Below are positions 1 through 10,908 of a DNA stretch of 64,000 nucleotides, piece after piece. The translations under genes and the position numbers were made by a program. Numbering within the stretch: position 1 is the stretch's first letter; the number at the start of each line of letters is the position of its first letter. Source of the DNA: Paramecium pentaurelia (taxonomy: Eukaryota > Ciliophora > Oligohymenophorea > Peniculida > Parameciidae). The notes under the pieces are model-generated. The model made no database searches and had not been told where the DNA came from. It was given only the letters and a program-made list of their open reading frames with translations. The stretch spans positions 625,836-689,835 of the forward strand of contig CAJJDO010000001.1 of NCBI GenBank assembly GCA_905183005.1, in the 5' to 3' direction.

Positions 1-529
1 CTTCTAATGATAATTATAAATGATCTTCTTATTCAAATAAAATAGAGCGTTTTTGATAAATTTTTGATTGCTTCTATTAATAAAGGTTTTAAGGTTTAGA
101 TAACTCATATATATATACTTCTATCTATTAAAATTTATTTTAAATCTCTTTGTTGATTTCATCTAATATATCTAATATATAATCAATATTAAAATTAAGA
201 GGAATAACATCTTAGAATAAACCATTATCAATAAATTATTGAATTTAATTTAAAATTAATCTACTATGCGAGAGTATTTTTGTTAAACATTTGTTTATAG
301 ATTAATTTAGATTGAATGCTAGCTTCTCCATTTATTCATATTTTAATTAGAGTTAATTAAATAAATCTATAATCTTTTTTTCACCTGTAATTAGCTCATT
401 AAGATGTTTTTAACATATTTTAAAAGAGCATTTCATACACTGTGGATGATATTTATAATGACAGTCTTCATTTTCACATATCACAATTAAACTCTAAGAC
501 TCTTATCCAGATTATAAATGAGTGCACAT
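1..529 (-). CDS. Cys/His-cluster (B-box-like) coiled-coil protein, C-terminus outside window
   Basis: The frame is open from an ATG at 529 to the left edge with no intron needed, giving 176 visible codons. Residues 18-42 hold a compact cluster with the spacing C-x4-C-x4-H-x2-C-x2-C-x4-C-x2-H (it begins CENEDC and ends CQKH), which looks like a treble or B-box-type zinc site. The rest is predicted helical and rich in Gln, Lys and Glu, as in B-box/coiled-coil proteins. Ciliates carry many such proteins of unknown role. The metal site is inferred from residue spacing only, and the missing C-terminus prevents a family call. Confidence 0.7.
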
Positions 530-756
530 TAGCTACTCACTAAAATTATTTATAATATATATATATATATAAATACATATATAAATATTATTAATTGTTT
601 TTTTATGTATCAATCTTAAAACAATAGAAAGAAGAGAGTTTAACACAAAATGTATTTGTTCATTTCTAATTCTTAAATAAAATTTATTAAAAGTCTAAAT
701 GAACATTAAAGGATGCTTTTTAAATGAATTAAATATATAATTTATACATATATTAA

Positions 757-2330
757 ATGAATAGAAGAAAGAGTCCAATTTACAAATCACCTGGATTAAG
801 TCCAAATATTAAACCTGGGTTATTTTCTAATCCATCAGAATTGAATAAATTGAATAAATAGAAAACTGTGAAAGTTGATGAATCTTAATCACCTTTATTG
901 AAAGAGAGTAAAGAAACTAAAATTCCTCCAAAATTACAAAAGAGTTATAGGTTTGATTATATATTAAATAATAGTGCCACAAAATTATTTAGCAATAATA
1001 TGAAAGTAGCCAAATAATAGCCTGAAGATAAAGATGATAAAATAATGGAAACTCTATAGAAATTATTAAAAGAATTAATGGAATTCAATGAAAATATTGA
1101 ATAAAGCTAAGTAACTAATATTGAAGAATGGTGCTGTGAAATCTTGGAAAAATTAAATTAAATTAAAGCAAATATTGAAAGTAATTTAAATATAATATTT
1201 TAGAAAAGGATGATCATTCAGTTGGTGATGCTGTAATGTAATAGTAAAATTATTAATTTATTTAGATAGAGAAATATTAACTAAATTATTGAAAGAACTT
1301 TAAGAGGAAAAGAAGGAACGTTATAGAATTGAAGAGGAAGCCACAAATCTCATTACAGAATAAGAGATAGAAATAAATCGTTTGGAGAAAGAATTAAGAT
1401 TATTAGAAGAGAAACACTAATTATAATGATATTAAAAATATAATCTGTTAAAATTTATGTTAAGAGACACTGGAGTGGAATAGACACATTAATTAATCGA
1501 TAAAATAGAAATGAGAGTCAAACACTTTCTCAAGACTCAATCTACCAAATAAATTCAACCATTGCAATTAAACAATTCAAATTTAGACTATAATAATAGA
1601 CATATATCAATGTATTCAAAAAAAGAAAAAGGGGATTCTAACATTTTCAGTTAATTAGAAAACATTCCTCCATAGAGATAATTGACTTAATGTTCAAGAA
1701 CTTCAGATTGTTAAATTCCATTATTAAAAGAAATTCAAGAAATAGATCAATCATATAAAATAGAAATTGATTAATTAAAAAACACAATTGTACAATTAAA
1801 ATAAGTGATTGAAGACTTAAAGGAATGCATAACTGGATTAACATAATAATTAGATTTCAAATAAAAGTATAAATTTTAATAACTTTAGAGAAGTTGATTA
1901 AATAAACAAAGAAAATGAAAATAATAAAGTCTTAATTTAAACTTTAAGAGATGAAAACTCTTATCTGACAAGAGAAATATAATAATTAATGAATGCATAA
2001 AATTCAAGCAATCCAAAAGTTAGTTCTTTAACTCTTGAAGTTTAAGAGGAGAGAAAGAGAAGTGAAAAATTATAATTAGAAATAAGTGAAATTAAAATGA
2101 GAGTTGAAAAATAAAGAGATTCTGCAAAAACAAATTCAGATTTCTAGATAATAGAAAAACTAGTACATAAATTAGAAGAAGCTCAAGAATAATAACAACG
2201 TTAAAATCAATAATTTATGAAATATGTGATTTAATATTTGGAGAAATAATAAAACTAATAAATAAGACCAAATTCTACTATATTATTAAGTAATCACAAA
2301 AAATAAAAGTCTAGTTTGAAGAAAAAATGA
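757..2330 (+). CDS. Coiled-coil protein with an in-frame TGA at 1427
   Basis: The ATG at 757 starts a basic, Pro/Ser-containing N-terminus (MNRRKSPIYKSPGLSP) followed by long heptad-like helices. Apparent introns lie at 1181-1203, about 1244-1269 and around 1869-1890. The frame meets TGA at 1427-1429 after 207 codons, yet the same frame continues with the same coiled-coil composition to TGA 2328-2330, another 293 codons after splicing. No plausible short intron removes the internal TGA. The options are a sequencing or assembly error, a recent nonsense mutation, readthrough, or two genes separated by 27 nt with the second starting at ATG 1457. No family is recognisable beyond the coiled coil. 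Confidence 0.65.
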
Positions 2331-2373
2331 TTTATATTCATTAAAATAATTATATAATTAATTTAATATTTAA

Positions 2374-3509
2374 ATGGCAGAAAGAGGACATGGTTTAAAA
2401 TAGGATATAAGTAAATTAGCTTGGGAGGAGACTGATTTCCCAATAGTTTGCAATAATTGCCTTGGTGAAAATCCTTATATAAGAATGGTAAAAATAATTA
2501 AACTAATAAAAATTTCAGCTCAAAGATAGATTTGGAAAGGAATGTAGAATCTGTGCAAGACCATTCACAACTTTCAAATGGAAACCTGGAAATAATTCAA
2601 GATAGAAGTAGACAGAAGTATGTCAAACTTGTGGCAAAATTAAAAATATTTGCTAAGCTTGTTTTAAAGACTTAGAATTTAATATGGGATTATGCACTAG
2701 AGATAAATTTTTAGGAGATTAAAAAATTGAAATACCTGAACATACAGCAAACAGAGATTATTGGGCTGAATAAGCTAATAGATAGATTGAAAGATTGATT
2801 TTACCATATGAAAAACCTTTACCTATGTTAGATCAAATTCTAAAAGAGCCAAGATTAGCAGATGTAAATAATTAATTAAATGATGGAAAATCTGAACCAG
2901 CTAATTAAATTTATGCAGAGCCTTTAGAAAATCCTTAAGATATTGATTTATTATATAAAGAAAAGTTTGAGGCAACAGGATTGTTACCACCTGATGATCC
3001 AAAAATAAGTAGTCTCTATATTTCCCATATGTCAACTGACATCAAAGAATCAGATTTAAAGTATAATTAATTGTTTAAATAGACATTTATTTTCAAAATT
3101 TGGAAAACTAAATTCAATTAAAATTATGGAACATGGTCAAAGTTGTTTTATTAATTTTGCAAGAAGAAAAGATGCAGAAACAGCTGTTAATGCATTATAT
3201 AATAATATAATAATAAAGGATGTCATCTGTAAAATTCAATGGGCTAGAGCTCCAAATAAAAAAGTTCCAATTAAAGGTATTTAATTTTAAATATTTAAAA
3301 GATTTAATCTAATCCTTATAGCCAGAAGAGAATAATAAAGCTCATCCTCCTTAAGCTCCACCATAAAATATTGATAAACGTCAGCAATCTGAAGATAAGT
3401 ATGTTAAATAATAATTTTTAGTTTGCTGATTGGATTACTTAATTAGTAAATGACATATCCAAATTAAAATCCATATTAAAAAGGTGGTGTAAATAATAAA
3501 GAAAAATGA
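2374..3509 (+). CDS. RBM22: Pre-mRNA splicing factor RBM22/Cwc2
   Basis: 344 residues after removal of four introns (31, 22, 25 and 23 nt). The N-terminus (AWEETDFPIVCNNCLGENPYI) followed by paired Cys motifs (CRICARPF, CQTCGKI, CQACF) is the zinc-binding region typical of RBM22/Cwc2/Ecm2. A single RRM follows at about residues 215-290, with RNP-like strands SLYISHM and CFINFARR. In other eukaryotes the protein contacts U6 snRNA and the intron in the activated spliceosome as part of the NineTeen complex. The Pro/Gln-rich tail is short. A working spliceosome is expected given the tiny introns throughout this window. Confidence 0.9.
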
Positions 3510-3618
3510 TAATATTATTATATTATTTGGTTATAAGTACAACAATTTAATTAATACTATGAAATCATTATACATATAAAATAAATGAAATTTTGAATAA
3601 TTAATTATTATTTTATAA

Positions 3619-4020
3619 ATGCAAGGAAAATCCGTAAGAGCTTCACATATCTTATTGAAATCTACATAATCAAGAAATCCCTATGATAGAGTTAGAGATA
3701 AATAGATAACTAGGTACATTCTTTATTTATATAAATAAGATCAGATGCAGATGCAGAAAAAGGAATTAGAGAAATTAGAGCTTAAGTAGAAAATAATTTA
3801 AATTTATTTGCTAAAATAGCTCAAGAGAGAAGTGAAGTATTTAATAATATAAAAATAACTATAGTGTTCTTCTTGTTAAAAGGGCGGGGATTTAGGTGAT
3901 TTTACAAAGGGATAAATGTAAAAATAGTTTGAAGATGTTGCTTTTGCATTAAAAGTTGGAGAATTAAGTCAACCAGTAAAAAGTGATTCAGGATGGCACA
4001 TCATTCTTAGAACAGGTTGA
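3619..4020 (+). CDS. PIN1: Pin1-type parvulin peptidyl-prolyl isomerase without WW domain
   Basis: 115 residues after removing introns of 26 and 28 nt. The whole protein is one parvulin domain: VRASHILLK, a basic loop with DRVRDKQITRS corresponding to the phosphate-binding loop of Pin1, CSSCQKGGDLGDF, GQMQKQFEDVAFAL and a terminal SGWHIILRTG. The active-site Cys and both conserved His are visible, and basic loop residues argue for phospho-Ser/Thr-Pro specificity. Human Pin1 has an N-terminal WW domain that is absent here, as in plant Pin1At. It probably acts on phosphorylated cell-cycle and transcription proteins. Confidence 0.92.
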
Positions 4021-4054
4021 TGAAAATTATTATTTCAACGCCATATATTAATAA

Positions 4055-4590
4055 ATGAAATTTATTTTCTTCAATATACTAGTTTATTTTGTAGTTAGTG
4101 AAGTAGAAACTGTCTTTGAAGATGGAATTGAATGGACTAAAATGCCTATTGAATTTGAAGAAGTAGAATAACCAATAGAGAATTTATAAGGAGGTTAAGG
4201 CACTACAAATTATGGAACAATTGATTATGGGATTACTGAGGAAATGGCAAAGATGTTTAAAACCTTAAACGATCCTCATTATGATGTCATAACTCGTCCT
4301 ATAATTAAAGAAATTGGATTAGAATTCTTTGAAAGTCATTACAACAAGTTTTGCAATACAGATGAATTCTTCGAGAGATTATTATATTAAGGAAGCAATG
4401 TTGAATTCAATACCATAAATATGATTGTATTTTAATAGTTCTTAAATAGTACCATGTTAAAATGTCTGTAAATGAGTATATGGTTGAATTTAGCCTTAAA
4501 AATTGGGACACTGAAAAAAACGACTTTTCAATCAAGGAATTCACCAAGTGTGAAATTTATGTGAGAGAATAAAAAAAATAAGACTTATGA
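4055..4590 (+). CDS. Small secretory-pathway protein of unknown function
   Basis: 170 residues after splicing one 23-nt intron that begins gtattttaat and joins NTINMI to YHVKMSV. The first 17 or so residues (MKFIFFNILVYFVV) form a typical cleavable signal peptide, and the remainder is acidic and soluble with no second membrane span. It could be an ER-lumen or secreted protein. The gene lies 34 nt downstream of the parvulin and is convergent with the RRM gene. No family was recognised. Confidence 0.75.
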
Positions 4591-4753
4591 AAAGTATTTT
4601 ATATTGTTTTTAAATAACTGGGAATTTCTATATATTTTTTTTGAATTGTCACAATCAAAAATATATATAGATATATATATCACTCTGTATCTAACAACTT
4701 TTATAGATTACTGTAATCTACTTTTGATTAATCAACTTTTATTTCTCCTTAAT

Positions 4754-5458
4754 TCAATTAATTGTTTTCACCAATTTATTCTTCATTCTCCTCTCTGTAA
4801 GGTCTTAACTATATTCTATATTCATTTATAATATATACACAATCTTTTTTCCCAAAAATTATTTTCCATTAACAAAATATTTAAATTTTCTTGCATCTTC
4901 TTCTTTTTTAAAAACTACTATTGCTTATCCTCGACTAAACTCTCCTCTTTAATCTTTTAAAATTGTTATGTTTTCTATTTCACCAAAATCCTTTGCTAAT
5001 TCAAGTAATTCTTCATTTTTAATTGTTCTTGGTAATCCTTTTAAATATGCTTTTTTTTCATTTTTTTCTTAATCTAAGGTTTTTCTGTAGATTTTTAAAA
5101 CTAAAGGATTTATAGTAATTTTTGTTTAAGCATCCTCTACTTCTAATTTATTTTCTTAAAACTTTTTCATAAAATCTTTAACTGCATCTTCTGACTCCAT
5201 TTCAATAAATGCTCTTCCATTAAATCTATTTAATGAATCTATTACAAAATGAACTAACTATAATATTTATATACTACCTTTTTTAATGTATTATGTTTAT
5301 GGATCAATATACTCTTTAAATTTCGTTTCATTCCATTCTTATGGAATCTATTAAGCATAAGCAAAGTTTTTTTAGTTTCTATTAATGGATTCTCTTAATT
5401 ATTGAGTATAGTTTTAAAGCTTTGAAAATTTATATAAATAATTCCTCAATTAAAACAT
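4754..5458 (-). CDS. RNA-binding protein with two RRM domains
   Basis: 226 residues after one 24-nt intron. RRM1 spans about residues 35-105: FAYAQQIP at the first strand and GRAFIEMES as RNP1. RRM2 spans about 125-205: KKAYLKGLP as RNP2 and RGQAIVVFK as RNP1. No RS or Gly-rich region is present. The arrangement resembles RRM proteins acting in RNA processing or nucleolar functions, but no orthologue could be named. The start at 5458 is the first ATG of the open frame; the preceding residues are basic. Confidence 0.8.
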
Positions 5459-5995
5459 TTAAATATTATAATTTTTAAAGCCTTTTAGTTGTTCTAATCA
5501 AATTTATATATATGATATTTATACACTTAAATACAAAAAATAAGTTTAGTAACTCAAATTATCTTATTATTTTATTTCTAAAGATATTACTTTTATTTGA
5601 AAAGATTTTAAAGGTGTAGATTGGAATTAGATAGGTAAAATTAACATATATGAAAAAATATTTAATTAAATGAAGGATCAGATGGCAAGAGATTAAAATT
5701 AATAAAATTTTATTATTTTTTTAGAGCTAAGTCTAATATCAATTTAAGCGAAACGTTTTTTAGCTGAATAATGATTATGGAGAAATAAAATTTTATTGGA
5801 TTTATTCTCCAACTTAGGTATTTCTTATTCTTTTTAATAAGGGAGAATGGGCATTGAATCATATAGATTTAAAATTTTACATTTTAAGTAATTTATATTA
5901 CATATATATATAAAAATAATCAGTATTTACAATTAAGTATGAATATCACAAATTAATTAATAATAAATTATTATATATATAAATAATTAAATCCC
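5459..5995. other. Intergenic stretch with one short open fragment
   Basis: About 540 nt with no convincing gene. On the plus strand a short frame around 5600-5776 reads DFKGVDWNQIGKI and ends IQAKRFLAEQ before TGA. It looks protein-like but has no start codon or neighbouring exon that I can justify. It may be a remnant of a decayed gene. Confidence 0.3.
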
Positions 5996-6932
5996 TCATT
6001 CAAAATTTCTTATCGGCTTTACAAGGCATGGCTTCATATTTCTTGTTTTATGTATGGAAATGTATGATGAAAAAGATAAGGTTTAATATTAAAAATATCT
6101 TAAGTAATTTTTCTCAATTTTATTAACATTTAATTAATTTCTATCGCAAGTGTAAATAAAGTATATAAAGTAATTGGATATCTGTAAACTAGAATTTGAT
6201 AATAAGAATTTTTTTATTTCTATTTAAGAATCGAAAATTTCTCCTTGAAAATTTACTAAACTGGAATGATAGTAAATTCCATCTCTTAGTTAAATAGACT
6301 TTTAAATATCACAACATATTGGAATTTAATTCTCTTTTTGTATATAATCGTCTAAAATTTCTTCGTTTATGCCCATCAATCTGAGAAAATCGTAATTCAT
6401 TTTTTTTTAAATTCCAACTAACCTACCTTCTATATATTAAAAATTCAAACATTCATATGGCTATTTAATAGTATCTTGAAATTAATTTCTATAATTTTCT
6501 GTAATCATCTCACAAGGTAATCTATCATAAAAATGCATTAATTGATCATGTTCTAAATATTATTCACTTTGAATTTCTGTATTTTAATTATATAATGATA
6601 GCCTACATTCAGAGGATTCATTATCATATTTCCTTTCTAAAATTAAACCCTTTTTTAATAATTTGTCTATTAATAATGCCCCTAATGTTTGGCATTTATA
6701 AGAATTTTTTTAGTGGGATTATGCAACTCTTTCTAAATTAGTAATTTTATATAATTGATCCTGTTACTTTATTTGTATGGTACAATCTAATAAATGAATC
6801 CTAAATATGTTTACTTGGTTAAATCAGTTATCTTTTCTATTTAAATATGGGTTTGTGCAATATTTTAGTATTCCTTTTGTTTTAAGACTCTAGTTGCTTA
6901 GAAAAGGAAATCGAGGTGTGTAATGAAGTCAT
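5996..6932 (-). CDS. Uncharacterised protein, possibly PAS-like in its middle
   Basis: 302 residues after one 28-nt intron whose donor follows the codons for QLIQP. The start at 6932 (MTSLHTSISFSKQLES) keeps the frame through to TGA 5996-5998. The middle (residues about 140-200) contains EGRLVGIQKKMNYDFLRL followed by MGINEEILDDY, reminiscent of a PAS-domain helix and loop, but the match is weak. Nothing suggests membrane spans or repeats. Function is unknown. Confidence 0.6.
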
Positions 6933-7556
6933 AAGATGTAAATATTAAAATGAATGATTAATACTTAAAACTAGCAATTATGAATGCCCTTTTAAAAGTC
7001 ATTATTAATTGCAAAATACTATTAATTAGCTAAAGACAAGATTTGTAATTAATATAAATAACACTGATAAATTTTATAGATATAATTTATGTTAATATTT
7101 TTTTTGAAGTACATTTGTTTAAAAAGGGAAGAAAGAATTCCTCTTTCTCTTTGGAAGTTTACTCTTGAAAGTCCACTAACATTATATTCTTCCATTCCTA
7201 ATATTTCTTTAATAATATTTAAAATTATGTTAATTAATTCATTCACATTAAATTTATATCAACCTAAATGATTATAGTTTTTACAATTAAATTTAGGGAG
7301 ATAGTTCAAATGAATTAGGATATTAACCTTTTACATAATGGTTTGATTTATTATTTTTATTTATAAATATTAAAATATTTAAAATATTAGTAATATAATA
7401 AAAATTAAAATAATACCTGATATAATTCCTTATCTAAATTAATTAAATTTTATTTGAAGTATCTTCTCTAAATAACTTTACTTTTTGTCCAACTGAAAGT
7501 ATATGATATATATTTGATAATAGGAAAATAAAATAAATTATAAACAAATTATAAAA
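6933..7556. other. Intergenic stretch upstream of the unknown gene
   Basis: A minus-strand frame from ATG 7246 runs about 105 codons to a TGA that overlaps the start of the preceding gene. Its first half (for example EEYNVSGLSRVNFQRERG) looks protein-like and the second half does not. I regard it as a possible remnant or small gene and do not annotate it as coding. The rest is AT-rich and featureless. Confidence 0.3.
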
Positions 7557-9358
7557 TCAATGTTGTTTCCAAGCTTAATATTATTTCTGAATTCTATGTA
7601 ATATTTCTATTTCTTCAATTCTTTTCCTATCTTCATAATATTTTTAAAAATTAATTTATATGCAACAATCCATTTAAGGCTTTTTGACAATATTTCTAAA
7701 ACATAAGAATATTATTAGATCATATACAAATATTGTATCTATTTTCTTTTCATTATATATTTAGTGTTTATTAATAGGTTTTTAAGTTTCTAAAATTTAT
7801 TAATATATTGGTTCTAGTTGTTAAGCTAAAATTAAAAACAATTCTTTAAAATTATCATTTATTGCCATAATCAAATATTCATTTTCTTCAATGCTATTAT
7901 CTTTATAAGCATCACCTCTTTCTATTAGAGAAAACTTTTCCAATTGAAATTAAGCATCATATAATTGCTCTTTCCATTTAATGAATTCTTTTCTAGAAAT
8001 ATCAAAATCTCTTTGAGTACTCTATCTAATTTTCTATAAATCATTTTAATGATATTCAGATGTCATTAATTCTAACCAATCTTATGGATCAATTTCAATG
8101 ATTCCTGCTTCATTACAATCAAATAAGAGCATCTAATTTAAGGATGAAAAAACACAATAAATTCTTTTGTAAAGTAGAAACATACACTTTATATATAAGT
8201 CTTCAGGTATTAGATTAGCAGAATCAATTTTTTTTTAACTTTCCAACTCTTTAGCTACTTATAAAAAATAATATCCTATAGATTTTTCAAATTCTAAATG
8301 ATCTTTTGCTTTTCTTGCTCTATTCAAAATATTTTAATGAGCCAAATAATTTCTATATATAAATTATATTTTACAATGTTTATCTTCTTCCATATTCTTA
8401 CATTTCATCTTATTCTTTGTCTGATAAGCTAAGACTTCCACTTTAAAGTACAAAATTATTTAATGTTAAATCTTCAACTGAATCCTATGTTGATAATGTA
8501 TACATAGGATCTTATTCAATTTTAATTGCTTTATGATTGAAGAATTCTAACCATGAAATTCTGTTATTTTCATCAATAACTAGCATTCTTTTTAATAGAT
8601 CCTTAGTTGGTTCTGATAATGTACATCCTTCAGGAATGAGATTATCAACTATAAAAATTAATATGTTGATTACTTTTTTATTGAATTTTCTTTAATAATT
8701 TTAAAGGGTTGACTTCCTCCCATGGATATTCTCTAAATAACATAAAATAGAATGTAACTCCTAAAGACCACATATCACTTAAACTATTATATGATTCTTA
8801 TTTAATTATTTAAGGAGACATGAAAACAGGTGTACCACTAAAAGTCTAAAATTTTCCACTCTAATTTGATTAATCCATCACCTTAGCTAATCCAAAATCA
8901 GCAACTTTGACTTATCCATTATGTAATAATAAATTCTATGGTTTAATGTCTCTATGAATAATCTTTTTGCTAACTAAATATTTGAATGCTGCTGCAATTT
9001 ATCTAAAAAACACAACAACATCTTCTTCTGATAGATTATGATTCAAGATAAAATCATCTAAAGCACCTTGATTACAGTATTCTGTAACCAAATACATATA
9101 TTCTTCATTTTTTTTTGCATCAATAAAACCTACAATATTTAAGTGATTTATTTTTCTTAATACATTGATTTCTTGTAAAAGTGATACTGTTACTTCAGGT
9201 GAAGCTTTTACAGGTATTTCTTTAATGGCTAAAAAGACTTTTTCATCTCCAGTTCCTTTAGCATAGAATCCTAAATAAACAGTTCCACAATTTCCTTTTC
9301 CCAATTATTTTTAGGTATCTATCATATATTTATCAATCTAAATGTAGCGAGATTTCAT
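7557..9358 (-). CDS. ULK/ATG1-like Ser/Thr protein kinase
   Basis: 584 residues after introns of 25 and 22 nt. The kinase domain fills the first 270 residues: GKGNCGTVYLG glycine loop, LAIKEI with the ATP-binding Lys, HRDIKPQNLLL catalytic loop, DFGLAKV, and GTPVFMSPQ in place of the usual APE-type motif. The HRDIKPQNLLL and DFGLAK signature and lobe spacing are most like ULK/ATG1 kinases. The C-terminal 300 residues are helical with no recognised domain; ATG1 kinases carry MIT-like helices there. All catalytic residues are present, so activity is expected. Ciliates have expanded ULK-like families, so an autophagy role is inference only. Confidence 0.85.
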
Positions 9359-9396
9359 TTTAAATATATATATATAATTATAATTTTGATAATAAT

Positions 9397-10817
9397 TCAA
9401 CACAATTTAACATAATAATCATCTTTCTGTCTTATCTACTTTATGAGCCAGTATTAATTAAATAAACTACCATATAATGAATACATAATTAAGGGTAAAA
9501 ATTCTAATTTACCTCCAAAAAGCAAATGATGAAATAAACGATCATAAACAATTACAAGTCCTCCAATAAATAGATATAATTTTTCTGTATAATTTAATTT
9601 GATTTAATATTCAGCATAAAATATTATATGAAAGATAATTAATAAAATTATAAGTATTGGTTATTCTAAATTAATTATCAACATTACCATATGAAGTTGG
9701 TATTAATGGTAATAATGCAATACCATTTATAAATGAAGCCATAAAAATTAAATTTGGATTCTTCATCTATACAAATTGTAAAATTATTGGAATCATTACA
9801 GCTTTCTCATGAACATGATATCCAAAATTAAAAAAAATTAAAGAAGAAATAGTAAAGATATCATATACATTCTTATACTTCTTTCTAAACAATAACTAAA
9901 ATTGATAAATTTTATACTAAACAAAAAGATCCAATAATTATTAAAGTAGTTACATTCCCAATTGTAGGTAGAACATTAAAAATAGTTTCCTAAACTACAC
10001 CAGAAGCAGTTGAAGCTTTATTGATTTTAAAGACAATTCCTAAAATTTTATCTGCTGTGCAATATATACTCCAAAAGTTTTAAGCCCAATATGCATGAAC
10101 AAGTCCTCTTTGAAAAGGAAATAATCTTTTCAAAATTTAAAAGATGTCTTAATAAAAAGGTAAAAAAATAAATAAAAGTAAAGACATTGATAAAATGCCT
10201 ATTGTGATTATTTGTTTAATTTGACAATTTTTTAACAAAATAACTCCAAATGCTGGCAATACATAGATATAAATATGTTTAAAGCTAAGTAATATAACAT
10301 ACAATAAGGAGGCTTAGAGATATTATTATTGTTATAATTTATAACAAATAAACAACAAAATACCATATAAGAATCCATTGTATTAGAAATGTATATCTAT
10401 TAATAAATAATATTTTATACTATCAATTAATAAGCATCCAAATGGAATCATATCTATGAATTACTTTGTAAATGATTTTTGCTACTTTTTAACTGCGAAA
10501 AAGTAAAGAAATTCTGATGCTATTACAGTAATTCTTTAGAACCAGACTAATGAGTCTGTGATGTTGTATAAGTCAATTCCAATCAATATTGCTATTTTAC
10601 CAAATAGATATTCTAAATAAGCAAACAATGGAGGGTAATCAAGTGTCCAAATAGATTATTCATCATAATACCATTAATTAATTGGTTATTCAGTTGTAAT
10701 TCTCATCCAATTTCTATGTACATCAAAATCAGTGCTGTAACTAATGATAATTCATAATGTTTACTATAAATTAATCAACATACATTTAATTAGCACTACA
10801 AGAATAATTAAATACAT
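9397..10817 (-). CDS. ALG8: ALG8 dolichyl-phosphate-glucose alpha-1,3-glucosyltransferase
   Basis: 450 residues after three introns (24, 22, 22 nt). The lumenal loop after the first span reads STDFDVHRNWMRITTEQP then QWYYDEQSIWTLDYPPLFAY, which is the ALG6/ALG8 signature; VHRNW plus the WTLDYPP stretch favours ALG8. The HVHEKAVMIP motif near residue 340 is also diagnostic of this family. Many hydrophobic segments follow. The enzyme adds the second glucose to the dolichol-linked N-glycan precursor in the ER. The gene ends 38 nt from the start of the downstream kinase. Length is slightly shorter than animal ALG8. Confidence 0.92.
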
Positions 10818-10908
10818 TATTTTTATTTCATTTCTTTTATTTTTGAATAATAAATATTTATATAACATGAAATTATCCACATCATCAATTTATAAACATA
10901 TAAATTAA

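Noticed and set aside
7049..7246. Minus-strand frame upstream of the unknown gene as its N-terminal exon
   Set aside because: Joining it would require a 68-nt intron. A start at 6932 gives a complete, in-frame 302-residue model with one 28-nt intron.
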